Shown: piece after piece, positions 31,639 through 40,259 of the stretch | Position numbering within the stretch: the first letter of the stretch is position 1 | Layout: each line of letters opens with the position of its first letter | NCBI RefSeq assembly: GCF_001513955.1 | Contig: NZ_KQ948152.1 | Location: 124,001 to 188,000 of the forward strand | Length of the DNA stretch: 64,000 nucleotides | Direction of reading: 5' to 3' | From: Streptomyces pseudovenezuelae | GTDB taxonomy: Bacteria; Actinomycetota; Actinomycetes; Streptomycetales; Streptomycetaceae | The notes under the pieces: generated by a model | The model's input: the letters and a program-made list of their open reading frames with translations, nothing else | Databases searched by the model: none | What the model was told of the DNA's origin: nothing | Made by a program: the position numbers and the translations under genes

Positions 31639-32345
31639 GGTGCGTACCTCGATCGTCCGGCCGGGCGGCGGGGTGGTAGTCGCCGACTGTAGCGTCCCAG
31701 CGTCCGGCTTGCCCCTGGGAGTACCCGGATTCGGGCCGTCGACTCGGCCGCCGAACCCTTCTCGGCGGCGGGGTGTCCTGTCATGGTGCGGCGCGGGGAA
31801 GGGCGGCGCCATGGCGTACGCCACAGAAGCCGGGCCTTGACCCGGCCCCACCAGCACCGCGTCGCCACAACTTCCTCGCAGGTATGGAGAGTTGACGCGT
31901 GTAACGCGCCTTTGACCCTTGACGTAAACCATTGGCGGAGGGTTGGCTGTCCGTGATCAGCCGATGGCGGTGCGAATCGGCTCCCCGAGCTGCCCGCAAC
32001 GCCTCTCGGCCTGCCCGCATCCGCACCCAGGCACCCCGTCCTGCCCTCACGTCCGTACCCACCCCGGCAGCCGCCCTGCCGTCCCGTCCCCGTCCGCCCC
32101 GGCACCCCGGCTCCCGGCTCGACCGCACCCGCCGTGGCGCCGCGGCTTCCACGCCGTCCCACCCGCCCCGCCACCCGTCCTGCCGTCCCTCCCCATCCGG
32201 CCCGGCACCCCGGCACCCCGGCACCCCGACTAGCGGCTCGACCGCACCCGCCGTGGCACCCCGCCTTCCATCCCGTCCCACCCGCCCCGGCACTCCCTTC
32301 CGCCCCACCGGCCACGCGCCATGTTCCGTGAGGAAAACCCACACG
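31639..32345. repeat. 707-bp spacer with a 119-bp direct repeat
   Basis: No gene is supported here. The 24-base segment starting CGGCTCGACCGC at 32115 recurs exactly at 32234, and the flanks (CCGTCCCACCCGCCCCG) also match, giving a period of 119 bases. The repeats lie just before the ribosome site of the following gene. The left part (about 31660-31930) looks like ordinary promoter spacer, with an AT-richer patch near 31890 (GTTGACGCGTGTAACG). Confidence 0.65.
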
Positions 32346-33296
32346 GTGTCCCCGCCCCCACCCCCCTTCGGCCGCAGTCGGAAACGCGCCTCCCAGGCCT
32401 TCGACGCGGCCCTCGACGACGCCGAACTCATCGACGCCCGCGCCGCGTTGGCGCAGGGCAGGTGGCAGGCGGCCCGGGCGCTGCTCACCCGGACGGGGGA
32501 CGAGTGGGACCTGCGGGGCCACCGGGCCACGGTGCTCGCGGCCGAGCCGTACAGCGACGCCTGGGCCCGGGACTGGCTGGTGGCCGAGCCGGACTCCGCC
32601 GACGCGGCCGTACTGCTTGCCCTCGCGCTGGTCCAGCGCGTCCGGCGGGGCAAGGGCAAGCCCGCCGCCGCCCGCGAGGCCTGCCGTACCGCGGCCCGTC
32701 TCGCTCCGGCCGACCCCACCCCCTGGCTGGGCCTGCTCCTGCTGGAGCGCGACCTCGGGGCGGCCGACGAGGTGGCCGACGTCTTCGGGGAGATCCGCAC
32801 GCGGCACGCCGACCACCACCACGCCCACCACCTGATGGTCGCCCGGCTCGCCGAGCGCCGCGCCGAGACGGGCCCCGACCCGCTGCACGAGGTCTACGAC
32901 TTCGCCAACTGGGCCGCCGAGCAGGCCCCCGCCGACTCGCCGCTGGCGATCCTGCCGGTCATCGCGCACGCCGAGCGCTACCGAGCCCTGGCCGCCGCCG
33001 GGCACGAGCCGCCCGACCCCGCCGCCTCCGGCCACTGGACCGGACGCCGGGCCCGGCAGGTGATGAAGGCGGCCTTCGACTGGTGGCTGGAGTGGGAGCA
33101 CGAGGGCCATCCGCGCCGCCTGGTCGACCTCAACTTCCTCGCCCACGCGAAGGTCTGCGAGGGCCGCGGCGCCGAGGCCGCCGCCCTCTTCCACCGCATC
33201 GGCGAACGCCCCACCCCGGCCCCCTGGTCCTATCCGGACCGCGAGCCGTACTCCGCCTTCCGTGCCGCCCGCGACCACGCGCTCGGCACGGTGTGA
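32346..33296 (+). CDS. Helical-repeat hypothetical protein
   Basis: The product is 316 residues, cytoplasmic. After a proline-rich, basic N-terminus the sequence is a series of amphipathic Ala/Leu helices with pair spacing (ALLTRTGDEWDLRGHRATVL, later WLGLLLLERDLGAADEV), resembling TPR-like scaffolds. GTG 32346 is chosen because GAGGAAAA precedes it; the frame is open much further upstream, but only through repeat sequence. It precedes the APC permease by 29 bases and may be co-transcribed. No enzymatic motif is visible. Confidence 0.65.
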   Translation: MSPPPPPFGRSRKRASQAFDAALDDAELIDARAALAQGRWQAARALLTRTGDEWDLRGHRATVLAAEPYSDAWARDWLVAEPDSADAAVLLALALVQRVRRGKGKPAAAREACRTAARLAPADPTPWLGLLLLERDLGAADEVADVFGEIRTRHADHHHAHHLMVARLAERRAETGPDPLHEVYDFANWAAEQAPADSPLAILPVIAHAERYRALAAAGHEPPDPAASGHWTGRRARQVMKAAFDWWLEWEHEGHPRRLVDLNFLAHAKVCEGRGAEAAALFHRIGERPTPAPWSYPDREPYSAFRAARDHALGTV

Positions 33297-33325
33297 CACC
33301 CCCGAACCCCAGAAGGACGGTCCCC

Positions 33326-34858
33326 ATGGCCACCGAGAGTTCCAGCAAGAGCAGACCAGGCATCAGTACGTTCAAGGGGGAGGACCGCGCCCTGCGGGCC
33401 GGCCGCCTCGGCACCGGAGGCCTGCTGCTCTCCGTCCTCGCGGCGACCGCGCCCCTCATGGTCGTCGCGGGTGTCATGCCCACCACATTCGCGGTGATGG
33501 GGATCGTCGGCCAGCCCCTGCTCTTCGTCGCCCTCGGCGTCGTCCTCGTCCTGTTCAGCGTCGGCTACGCCGAGATGAGCCGGCACGTCCACAACGCGGG
33601 CGCCTTCTACGCCTACATCTCCCGCGGCCTCGGCGGCACCGCCGGGGCGAGCGCGGCCCTCGTCGCCCTGGTCGCCTACAACGCCCTCCAGGTCGGCATC
33701 TACGGCATCTTCGGCTTCGAGGTCTCCGGGCTGTTCGCCACCTACGCCGACCTGTCGGTGGCCTGGTGGATACCCGCGCTGGTGGCCGCGCTGGTCGTCG
33801 GCGCGCTGGGCTGGCTGAAGATCGACGTCAACGCGCGCGTGCTCGGCGTCCTGCTGATCATCGAGGTCGCCCTGGTCGTCATCTTCGACATCGCCGCCGT
33901 CTCCGACCCGGCCGCCCAGGGCCTGTCCCTGCACGCCTTCAACCCGGACACCCTCAGCGGCGCCGGCGTCGGCACCGCCCTGTGCTTCTGCATCGCCGCC
34001 TTCACCGGCTTCGAGCAGGCACCCGTCTACGCGGAGGAGACCAGCCGCCCCCATGTGCTCGTCCCGCGCGTGATGTTCCTCGCCGTCGGCGGCGTCGCCG
34101 TGTTCTTCGCGCTCAGCAGCTGGGCCCTGACCATCGCCACCGGACCCTCGGCCATCGTCGGCGAGGCCCAGAAGCAGAGCGCGGGACTGCTCTTCGGCCT
34201 CACCGAGGACCGCCTGGGCACCACCTTCACCGACGTGCTGCACTTCCTCTTCGTGACCGGCATGTTCGCGGCCCTGCTCAGCTTCCACAACGTCGTCGCC
34301 CGCTACGCCTTCGCCATGGGCCGCGAGGGCCTGCTGCCCGCCGCCTTCGGCCGCACCAACAGCGCGAGCGGCGCGCCCGGCACCGGCTCGCTCCTCCAGA
34401 CGGCCGTGTCCGTCGTGGTCATCGCCGTCTTCGCGATCGCCGACGACAAGCCCACGGGTGACCCGACCGTGCCGGTCCTGCACCTGTTCACCTGGCTGGG
34501 CAACATCGGCTCCCTCGGCGTGATCGTGCTGATGGCGGCGGCCTCCGCGTCCGTCATCGTCTTCTTCGTCCGGCGCGGCGCGGCGGGCGCCCAGGCCTGG
34601 CGTCTGATCACCTCGGCCCTCGCCGGGATCGCCCTGCTGGTGATCGCCGTCTACACCGTGAAGGACTTCGACGTCCTGGTCGGCGCGGGCCCCGGCTCCT
34701 CGCTGAGCTGGCTACTGCCCGGCATCATCGGCCTCGCCGTGCTGGTGGGCCTGGCGCAGGGCCTGGTCATGCGGTCCCGCAAGCCCGAGGCGCACGCCCG
34801 GATCGGGCTCGGCAACGAGGCGTTCCAGCTGGAGAAGGCGGCCGAAGAGGCGTCGTGA
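33326..34858 (+). CDS. APC-superfamily amino acid permease
   Basis: The product is 510 residues with twelve or more hydrophobic helices. The first helix region is SVLAATAPLMVVAGVMP, and the family motif GFEQAPVYAEE follows helix 6. The C-terminus is charged. It should import an amino acid or amine with protons. ATG 33326 is preceded by AGAAGGA. A hairpin at 34901-34936 follows the stop. Confidence 0.87.
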   Translation: MATESSSKSRPGISTFKGEDRALRAGRLGTGGLLLSVLAATAPLMVVAGVMPTTFAVMGIVGQPLLFVALGVVLVLFSVGYAEMSRHVHNAGAFYAYISRGLGGTAGASAALVALVAYNALQVGIYGIFGFEVSGLFATYADLSVAWWIPALVAALVVGALGWLKIDVNARVLGVLLIIEVALVVIFDIAAVSDPAAQGLSLHAFNPDTLSGAGVGTALCFCIAAFTGFEQAPVYAEETSRPHVLVPRVMFLAVGGVAVFFALSSWALTIATGPSAIVGEAQKQSAGLLFGLTEDRLGTTFTDVLHFLFVTGMFAALLSFHNVVARYAFAMGREGLLPAAFGRTNSASGAPGTGSLLQTAVSVVVIAVFAIADDKPTGDPTVPVLHLFTWLGNIGSLGVIVLMAAASASVIVFFVRRGAAGAQAWRLITSALAGIALLVIAVYTVKDFDVLVGAGPGSSLSWLLPGIIGLAVLVGLAQGLVMRSRKPEAHARIGLGNEAFQLEKAAEEAS

Positions 34859-34900
34859 CTCTCTGAGAACCGTGAGAAGTGGTTACGGAAGTCTGACGAG

Positions 34901-34936
34901 CACCCGCGATACCTGGTCCCGCAGGCATCGCGGGTG
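34901..34936 (+). terminator. Hairpin after the APC permease gene
   Basis: The stem CACCCGCGAT/ATCGCGGGTG (10 bp, extendable with a G-T pair) has an inner CCTG/CAGG pairing. It lies 43 bases after the permease stop and 14 bases before the next start, so it may also influence translation of that gene. Confidence 0.55.
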
Positions 34937-34949
34937 TTCGAATGAGTAC

Positions 34950-35678
34950 GTGAACTCCGAACAGCCCGAGGAGCAGCGCGGTACGCCGATCGGCCGCCGT
35001 GTCCTCCTCGGCACCCTCGGCCTGGGCGCCCTCGGCGTGGTCTCCGCGCCCACCCTGCAACGCGGTCTGGAGGCCTTCCTCGGCAGCGCCGCCGACAAGG
35101 ACCCCACCGGTCTGACGGGCCTGCTCCCCAACGGCGGCGGCTTCCGCTACTACTCCGTGACGTCGTCGGTGCCGCACAAGAACGCCGGGAACTACCAGCT
35201 CAAGATCGACGGTCTGGTCTCCCGCCCGCGGACGTACACCCTGCCCGAGCTGCGGGCGCTGCCCCAGACCCGGCTGGTCAAGGACGTGCAGTGCGTGACG
35301 GGCTGGCGGGTCCCGGACACGCCGTTCGAAGGGGTACGGCTCTCCGCGCTGCTGGACGCCGCCGGGGTGACCGCGAAGGCGGGGGCCGTCCGCTTCACCT
35401 GCTTCGACGGGGCGTACTTTGAGAGCCTCACCCTCGACCAGGCCCGCCGCCCGGACGTCCTGGTGGCCCTTCGTATGCAGGACAAGGACATCGGCCACTC
35501 GCACGGCGGCCCGGTCCGCCTCTACGTGGCGCCGATGTACTTCTACAAGTCCGCCAAGTGGCTGTCCGGCATCACCGTCACCGAGGACGTGGAACCGGGC
35601 TACTGGGAGGACCGGGGCTACGACGTGGACGCCTGGGTGGGCCGATCGAACGGGCGGGACGATGAGCCTACGAACTGA
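34950..35678 (+). CDS. MsrP-like molybdopterin oxidoreductase, Tat-exported
   Basis: The product is 242 residues. Twin arginines near residue 16 precede a hydrophobic stretch (VLLGTLGLGALGVVS), so export by the Tat route is expected. The sulfite-oxidase-fold domain has DVQCVTGWRV, with the Mo-ligand Cys, and RLYVAPMYFYKSAKWL. These features fit the YedY/MsrP branch, whose known member repairs methionine sulfoxide in exported proteins. GTG 34950 is the most reasonable start and has no strong ribosome site. The next gene, a b-type cytochrome, overlaps it by 17 bases. Confidence 0.82.
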   Translation: MNSEQPEEQRGTPIGRRVLLGTLGLGALGVVSAPTLQRGLEAFLGSAADKDPTGLTGLLPNGGGFRYYSVTSSVPHKNAGNYQLKIDGLVSRPRTYTLPELRALPQTRLVKDVQCVTGWRVPDTPFEGVRLSALLDAAGVTAKAGAVRFTCFDGAYFESLTLDQARRPDVLVALRMQDKDIGHSHGGPVRLYVAPMYFYKSAKWLSGITVTEDVEPGYWEDRGYDVDAWVGRSNGRDDEPTN

Positions 35679-36282
35679 CACCCCCTCGCCGACCCGCGTC
35701 CGGCGTTTCGGCCGCGGCCAGAAGTGGGTCCACCGGGCCACCGCCGCCCTGATGGGCATCTGCGTCGCGACGGCGGCCTGTCTCTACGTCCCCCAGTTCG
35801 CCGAACTCGTCGGCCGCCGTGAGCTGGTGGTCCGCGTCCACGAGTGGGCGGGTCTGGCGCTGCCGGTACCGGTCCTGGTGGGCCTGGGCTCCCGCGCCTT
35901 CCGCGCCGACCTCGGCTTCCTGAACCGCTTCGGCCCGCACGACCGGGTCTGGCTGCGGGCCGCGCTGCACCGCGACAAACGCCGCTCCTCGCGGCCCGCG
36001 GGCAAGTTCAACGCGGGCCAGAAGGTCTACGCCTCCTGGATCGCCGGCGCGACCCTCGTCATGCTCGGCACCGGCCTGCTGATGTGGTTCACCCACCTCA
36101 CCCCGATCCAGTGGCGCACCAGCGCGACCTTCGTCCACGACTGGCTGGCCCTGACCATCGGCATCGTCCTCGCGGGCCACATCGGCATGGCCCTCGGCGA
36201 CCCGGAGGCCCGCCGCGGGCTGCGGACGGGCTCGGTGAGCCGGGAATGGGCGGACCGGGAGCACCCCCTGTGGCGGCCGTAG
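35662..36282 (+). CDS. Cytochrome b561-like membrane protein, partner of the molybdoenzyme
   Basis: The product is 206 residues with four membrane helices. Histidines suitable as haem ligands occur in KWVHRATAA, VRVHEWAG, FVHDWLA and LAGHIGMA, one per helix region. It overlaps the MsrP-like gene by 17 bases, so the two are coupled. By analogy with MsrPQ it would carry electrons from the membrane pool to the exported molybdoenzyme, although this protein is of the cytochrome b561/FdnI-like type rather than an obvious MsrQ. Confidence 0.8.
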   Translation: MSLRTDTPSPTRVRRFGRGQKWVHRATAALMGICVATAACLYVPQFAELVGRRELVVRVHEWAGLALPVPVLVGLGSRAFRADLGFLNRFGPHDRVWLRAALHRDKRRSSRPAGKFNAGQKVYASWIAGATLVMLGTGLLMWFTHLTPIQWRTSATFVHDWLALTIGIVLAGHIGMALGDPEARRGLRTGSVSREWADREHPLWRP

Positions 36283-36306
36283 GGCGAGCTCACGCGACGG
36301 CCGCTG

Positions 36307-36945
36307 CTACGCCCCCGGCTGCCGCTCCCAGGGCCTCAGCGCCCGGAGGGTCCACAGCCCGTACAGGGCCAGCAGCGGTTTGAGGACGATCCATTCGCCG
36401 GGGCGGTAGTCGTCGGCGCGCACCAGCCGCTCCGCCAGGTCCGGGCGCTGCCGCCGCAGATAGGCGCGGGCCTTGAGGGCGTGCGCCGGCTGGGAGACGA
36501 TCTTGATGCGGTCCACGTCCTCGATCAGGGGGATCACGTTGGTGATGTTCTCCCACGTCGTCGTGGACCGGTCCTCCAGGAGCACCGGGCCGTCGAAGCC
36601 GAGCGCCGACCTCGCGTAGTCGGCCATCAGGCGGGCCTCCGTGGGGCCGTCGCCCGTTGTGCCGCCACTGAAGATCACGCGGGTCCCGTGCCCACCGTCG
36701 GGGGTGGTGACGGACCGGATTCCGGCACGGACGCGCCACCGGTTGACCACGTTCACCGTCGCCCGGGAATTGCGGTAACCGAGCACCACCACGGCAGAGG
36801 AGGCGCCCGCGCCCTCGGTGTCCCCGCCCTCGGTGTCCCCGCTCTCGGCGTCCCCCACGAGTGCCCGGGACCAGCGCCGGTTCAGCCACTCTCCCCAGAC
36901 CAGGGCCGCAGCCCCGGCCACCGCCAGTCCCGTCCTTCGCCGCAT
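36307..36945 (-). CDS. YdcF/DUF218-family protein
   Basis: The product is 212 residues. One N-terminal hydrophobic segment is followed by a low-complexity repeat GDTEGGDTEG. The DUF218 core follows: AVVVLGYRNSRATVN, VIFSGGTTGDGPTEARLMADY, STTTWENITNV and IKIVSQPAHALKARAYL. Family members are membrane-anchored with the domain facing out. SanA and ElyC relatives affect envelope integrity, but the reaction is unknown. It lies 123 bases downstream of gntP on the same strand. Confidence 0.82.
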   Translation of the reverse strand: MRRRTGLAVAGAAALVWGEWLNRRWSRALVGDAESGDTEGGDTEGAGASSAVVVLGYRNSRATVNVVNRWRVRAGIRSVTTPDGGHGTRVIFSGGTTGDGPTEARLMADYARSALGFDGPVLLEDRSTTTWENITNVIPLIEDVDRIKIVSQPAHALKARAYLRRQRPDLAERLVRADDYRPGEWIVLKPLLALYGLWTLRALRPWERQPGA

Positions 36946-37068
36946 CCGGTGACTCTAGGGCACCTCGATGCCGGCTTCCCAGGGTCGGACCGGCGACGGC
37001 GACGGGCGAGGCCGGAAACCGCGCCTCGCCCGCCCGGGTGCCCTCGTGGCCGTACCCCTGGAAAACCC

Positions 37069-38466
37069 CTAGAGGACCAGCGACAGCAGCAGCACCAGAC
37101 CGCCCGCCACCACGGAGATGATCGTCTCCATGACCGACCAGGTCTTGATGGTCTGGCCGACGTCCAGTCCGAAGTACTCCTTGACCAGCCAGAACCCGGC
37201 GTCGTTGACATGGCTGAAGAAGAGCGAACCGGCGCCGATGGCGAGGACGAGCAGGGCCGTGTGGGTGGTCGACATGTCGGCGGCGAGCGGGGCCACCAGG
37301 CCGGCCGCGGAGACCGTGGCCACCGTCGCCGAGCCGGTGGCCAGACGTATCGCCACGGCTATCAGCCAGGCCAGCAGCAGCGCCGGGATCGACCAGTCCT
37401 TGGAGATGTCCAGGACCATCTGACCCACACCGGAGTCGATCAGGGTCTGCTTGAAGCCGCCGCCCGCGCCCACGATCAGCAGGATGCCGGCGATCGGTGC
37501 GAGGCCCTTCTCGACGAGCGGGGTGAGACGGTCCTTGCCGAAGCCGGCCGGGCGCAGGAGCGTGAAGATGCCCACGAGGACCGAGGCCAGCAGGGCGATC
37601 AGCGGCGAGCCGACGACGTCGAAGACGCGCTGCACGGTGTGGTCGGGGTCGTCGATCACGATGTCGACCAGCGCCTTGGACAGCATCAGGACGACCGGGA
37701 GGAGGATCGTGGCGAGCGTGGGGCCGAAGGCGGGACGCCGGTCCAGTTCCTCCGAGGCGCGCTGCGGGACCATCCGGTCCGGGGCCGGGACGTCCACCCA
37801 GCGGGCCGCGAACCGGGAGAACACCGGCCCGGCGACGATCACCGTCGGGATGGCGACCAGCACGCCGAGCGCGAGGGTCACGCCGAGGTTGGCCTGCACC
37901 GCGTCGATGGCCACCAGGGGGCCGGGGTGCGGCGGGACCAGGCCGTGCATCACGGACAGACCCGCGAGGGCCGGGATGCCGATGCGCATCAGGGAGTAGT
38001 TGCCGCGCTTGGCGACCATCAGCACGACCGGGATCAGCAGCACGACGCCGACCTCGAAGAACAGCGGCAGCCCGATGACCGAGGCGATCAGGACCATCGC
38101 CCACGGCATCGAACGGCCGCCCGCCTTCGCGAGGATCGTGTCGACGATCTGGTCGGCCCCGCCCGAGTCGGCGAGCATCTTGCCGAGGATCGCGCCGAGG
38201 GCGATCAGCACGCCGACGCCGGCGACCGTGGTGCCGAGCCCGGTGGTGAAGCTGAGGATGGCCTTGTCGAGCGGCGCTCCGGCGACCGCGCCGAGCACGA
38301 GCGTGCCCAGGGTCAGCGACAGGAACGCGTGGAGCTTGAACTTGGTGATGAGCAGCACGATGACGGCGATGCCCACCAGGACGGCGATGCCCAGCTGAGC
38401 GTGACCGGCCGAGGTGATCGGCTCCGGTGCGTCCGCTGCCAGCATCTCGACGCTGAGTCTGGTCAC
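37069..38466 (-). CDS. gntP: Gluconate permease (GntP family)
   Basis: The product is 465 residues with about twelve to fourteen helices. Family landmarks include GAILGKMLADSGGADQIV, GLPLFFEVGVVLLIP and the loop MHGLVPPHPGPLVAI. It imports gluconate with protons. The start is GTG 38466, with AAGGGA upstream. It lies 45 bases after gntK on the same strand, so uptake and phosphorylation are made together. Confidence 0.92.
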   Translation of the reverse strand: MTRLSVEMLAADAPEPITSAGHAQLGIAVLVGIAVIVLLITKFKLHAFLSLTLGTLVLGAVAGAPLDKAILSFTTGLGTTVAGVGVLIALGAILGKMLADSGGADQIVDTILAKAGGRSMPWAMVLIASVIGLPLFFEVGVVLLIPVVLMVAKRGNYSLMRIGIPALAGLSVMHGLVPPHPGPLVAIDAVQANLGVTLALGVLVAIPTVIVAGPVFSRFAARWVDVPAPDRMVPQRASEELDRRPAFGPTLATILLPVVLMLSKALVDIVIDDPDHTVQRVFDVVGSPLIALLASVLVGIFTLLRPAGFGKDRLTPLVEKGLAPIAGILLIVGAGGGFKQTLIDSGVGQMVLDISKDWSIPALLLAWLIAVAIRLATGSATVATVSAAGLVAPLAADMSTTHTALLVLAIGAGSLFFSHVNDAGFWLVKEYFGLDVGQTIKTWSVMETIISVVAGGLVLLLSLVL

Positions 38467-38511
38467 GGGGGTTCCCTTGCAGGTACGGGGACTTCTACGG
38501 AAAGGGGGGTG

Positions 38512-39018
38512 TTACGGGAGTTCGGCGAGCGCCTTCGCGGCACGTTCGGTGATCTCCTGCGGACCGCCGGACACGTCCACGACGACTCCGGCCTCGTCCT
38601 CCTGGAGGGCCTGGAGCGTGGCGAACTGCGAGTCCAGCAGCGCGGTGGGCATGAAGTGCCCCTGCCGGTGCGACATCCGGTCCTCGATGAGGGAGCGGTC
38701 GCCCGCCAGGTGCACGAAGACGACCCCAGGCGCCTCGGCCCGCAGCCGGTCGCGGTACGACCGCTTCAGCGCCGAGCAGCTGACCACTCCGCCGACTCCC
38801 GCCCGCCCGTGCGCCCAGGAGCCGATGGCGTCCAGCCACGGCCACCGGTCGTCGTCGGTGAGCGGGGTACCGGCCGACATCTTGGCGATGTTGGCCTGCG
38901 GGTGGAAGTCGTCGCCCTCGGCGTACGGAACGCCCAGCCGGGCCGCGAGCAGGGGACCGATGGTGGTCTTGCCGGTGCCCGCGACGCCCATGACCACGAC
39001 GACCTTCGGGGTGCTCAT
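38512..39018 (-). CDS. gntK: Gluconokinase
   Basis: The product is 168 residues. The Walker A motif is GVAGTGKTT (residues 11-19), followed by YAEGDDFHP and SCSALKRSYRD, which are diagnostic of GntK. It phosphorylates gluconate to 6-phosphogluconate for the pentose phosphate pathway. ATG 39018 has GTGAGG upstream; the longer frame to 39075 would run into the operator. It is first in the gntK-gntP operon and divergent from the GntR-family gene. Confidence 0.93.
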   Translation of the reverse strand: MSTPKVVVVMGVAGTGKTTIGPLLAARLGVPYAEGDDFHPQANIAKMSAGTPLTDDDRWPWLDAIGSWAHGRAGVGGVVSCSALKRSYRDRLRAEAPGVVFVHLAGDRSLIEDRMSHRQGHFMPTALLDSQFATLQALQEDEAGVVVDVSGGPQEITERAAKALAELP

Positions 39019-39083
39019 CGCTGCCTCACTGTCTGCTGTCCTCCTCGACGGGTGACGCCCTTGACGCCGACGCAACTGAAACC

Positions 39084-39101
39084 GATTAGGTAGGACTAAT
39101 C
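39084..39101. promoter_or_regulatory. Predicted operator for the gluconate GntR regulator
   Basis: GATTAG-N6-CTAATC is a perfect 6-bp inverted repeat in the divergent spacer between gntK and the GntR gene, in an AT-rich patch. It is well placed to repress both directions, with gluconate or 6-phosphogluconate as likely inducer (inference). Confidence 0.55.
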
Positions 39102-39163
39102 AAGACCCTGTGACGAATAAGTCTGACTTTTTCTTGGTGTGACGCGCCCCGTACGCTGAGTGC

Positions 39164-39865
39164 ATGAGCACATTGGGCCGGGGGCTGCACGGACGCGTAC
39201 TGGACGCCCTCGGCCCCGCGATCACCGCGGGCGAGTACCCGCCGGGCAGCGTTCTGCGCACCGACGAACTCGCCCAGCGTTTCGACGTCTCACGTTCCGT
39301 GATGCGCGAGGCGGTCCGGGTCCTGGAGTCCATGCACCTGGTCGAGTCCCGCCGCCGCGTGGGTGTGACGGTCCGCCCCAAGGCCGAGTGGAACGTCTAC
39401 GACCCCCAGGTCATCCGCTGGCGGCTGGCCGGCGCCGACCGCCCGCAGCAGCTGCGCTCACTGACCGTGCTGCGCTCGGCGATCGAGCCGGTGGCGGCGG
39501 GCCTCGCCGCCAAGCACGCGACCGCCGAGCAGTGCGCCGAACTCACCGAGTGCGCGCTCGGCATGGTCGCCCACTCCAAGGGCCACCGGCTGGAGGGCTA
39601 CCTCCTCCACGACATCGCCTTCCACCGGGTGATCCTCAACGCCTCCGGCAACGAGATGTTCGCCCGCCTCGGTGACGTGGTCGCCGAGGTCCTCACCGGC
39701 CGCACCCGCCACGAGGTCATGTTCGAGGACCCCGACCCGGCCGCCGTCACCCTCCATGTCCGGCTCGCCGAGGCGATCCGCGCGGGCGACGCGGGCCACG
39801 CGGAGGAGCTGACCCGCGAGATCGCGGAGGGCGCCCTCCAGGAACTCGACATCCTCGCGCCGTAG
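39164..39865 (+). CDS. GntR-family (FadR subgroup) regulator of gluconate genes
   Basis: The product is 233 residues. An N-terminal winged helix (LAQRFDVSRSVMREAVRVLE) is joined to an FCD ligand domain with the metal-binding His positions in DIAFHRVIL and later HVRLAEAI. It diverges from gntK-gntP across a 145-base spacer that holds a perfect inverted repeat, so it is most likely the gluconate repressor. Its stop lies one base from the convergent YchJ-like gene. Confidence 0.88.
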   Translation: MSTLGRGLHGRVLDALGPAITAGEYPPGSVLRTDELAQRFDVSRSVMREAVRVLESMHLVESRRRVGVTVRPKAEWNVYDPQVIRWRLAGADRPQQLRSLTVLRSAIEPVAAGLAAKHATAEQCAELTECALGMVAHSKGHRLEGYLLHDIAFHRVILNASGNEMFARLGDVVAEVLTGRTRHEVMFEDPDPAAVTLHVRLAEAIRAGDAGHAEELTREIAEGALQELDILAP

Positions 39866-39866
39866 T

Positions 39867-40259
39867 TCAGCCGAGGAACTCCCCGTCGACGTACACCCAG
39901 GCCCCGTCGACCCGCTCGAAACGACTGCGCTCGTGCAGGGAGCCGCCCTTGAACGAGGCGCGGAACGTCACCGTCCCGGAGCCGTGGAAGGCCGAACCGT
40001 CGGTCGTGTCCAGGATCTCCAGCCCGGTCCAGCGCATGCCCGGGTCCAGCTCCAGTGAGCCGGGCCGGGTCCGGGGGTGCCAGGTGCGCAGCAGGTAGTC
40101 CCGCTCCCGCCGCACGAAGGCGCTGTAGCGCGACCGCATGAGCGCTTCGGCGGTGGGTGCCGCCGACTTGCCCCGGTGGAAGCGGCCGCAGCACTGGTCG
40201 TACGGCTCCTGGAGACCGCAGGGACAGGAGGGCCGTTGCCGCGCGGCGCGTCGGGTCAC
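39867..40259 (-). CDS. YchJ-family protein with SEC-C-like cysteines
   Basis: The product is 130 residues. The N-terminus has SCPCG..EPYDQCCGRFHRG, a zinc-binding SEC-C type motif, then the YchJ core LMRSRYSAFVRRERDYLLRTWHP. Function is unknown. Start codon GTG overlaps the M1 peptidase stop by four bases, so it is the third gene of the NRPS operon; whether it contributes to that pathway is unclear. Confidence 0.85.
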   Translation of the reverse strand: MTRRAARQRPSCPCGLQEPYDQCCGRFHRGKSAAPTAEALMRSRYSAFVRRERDYLLRTWHPRTRPGSLELDPGMRWTGLEILDTTDGSAFHGSGTVTFRASFKGGSLHERSRFERVDGAWVYVDGEFLG

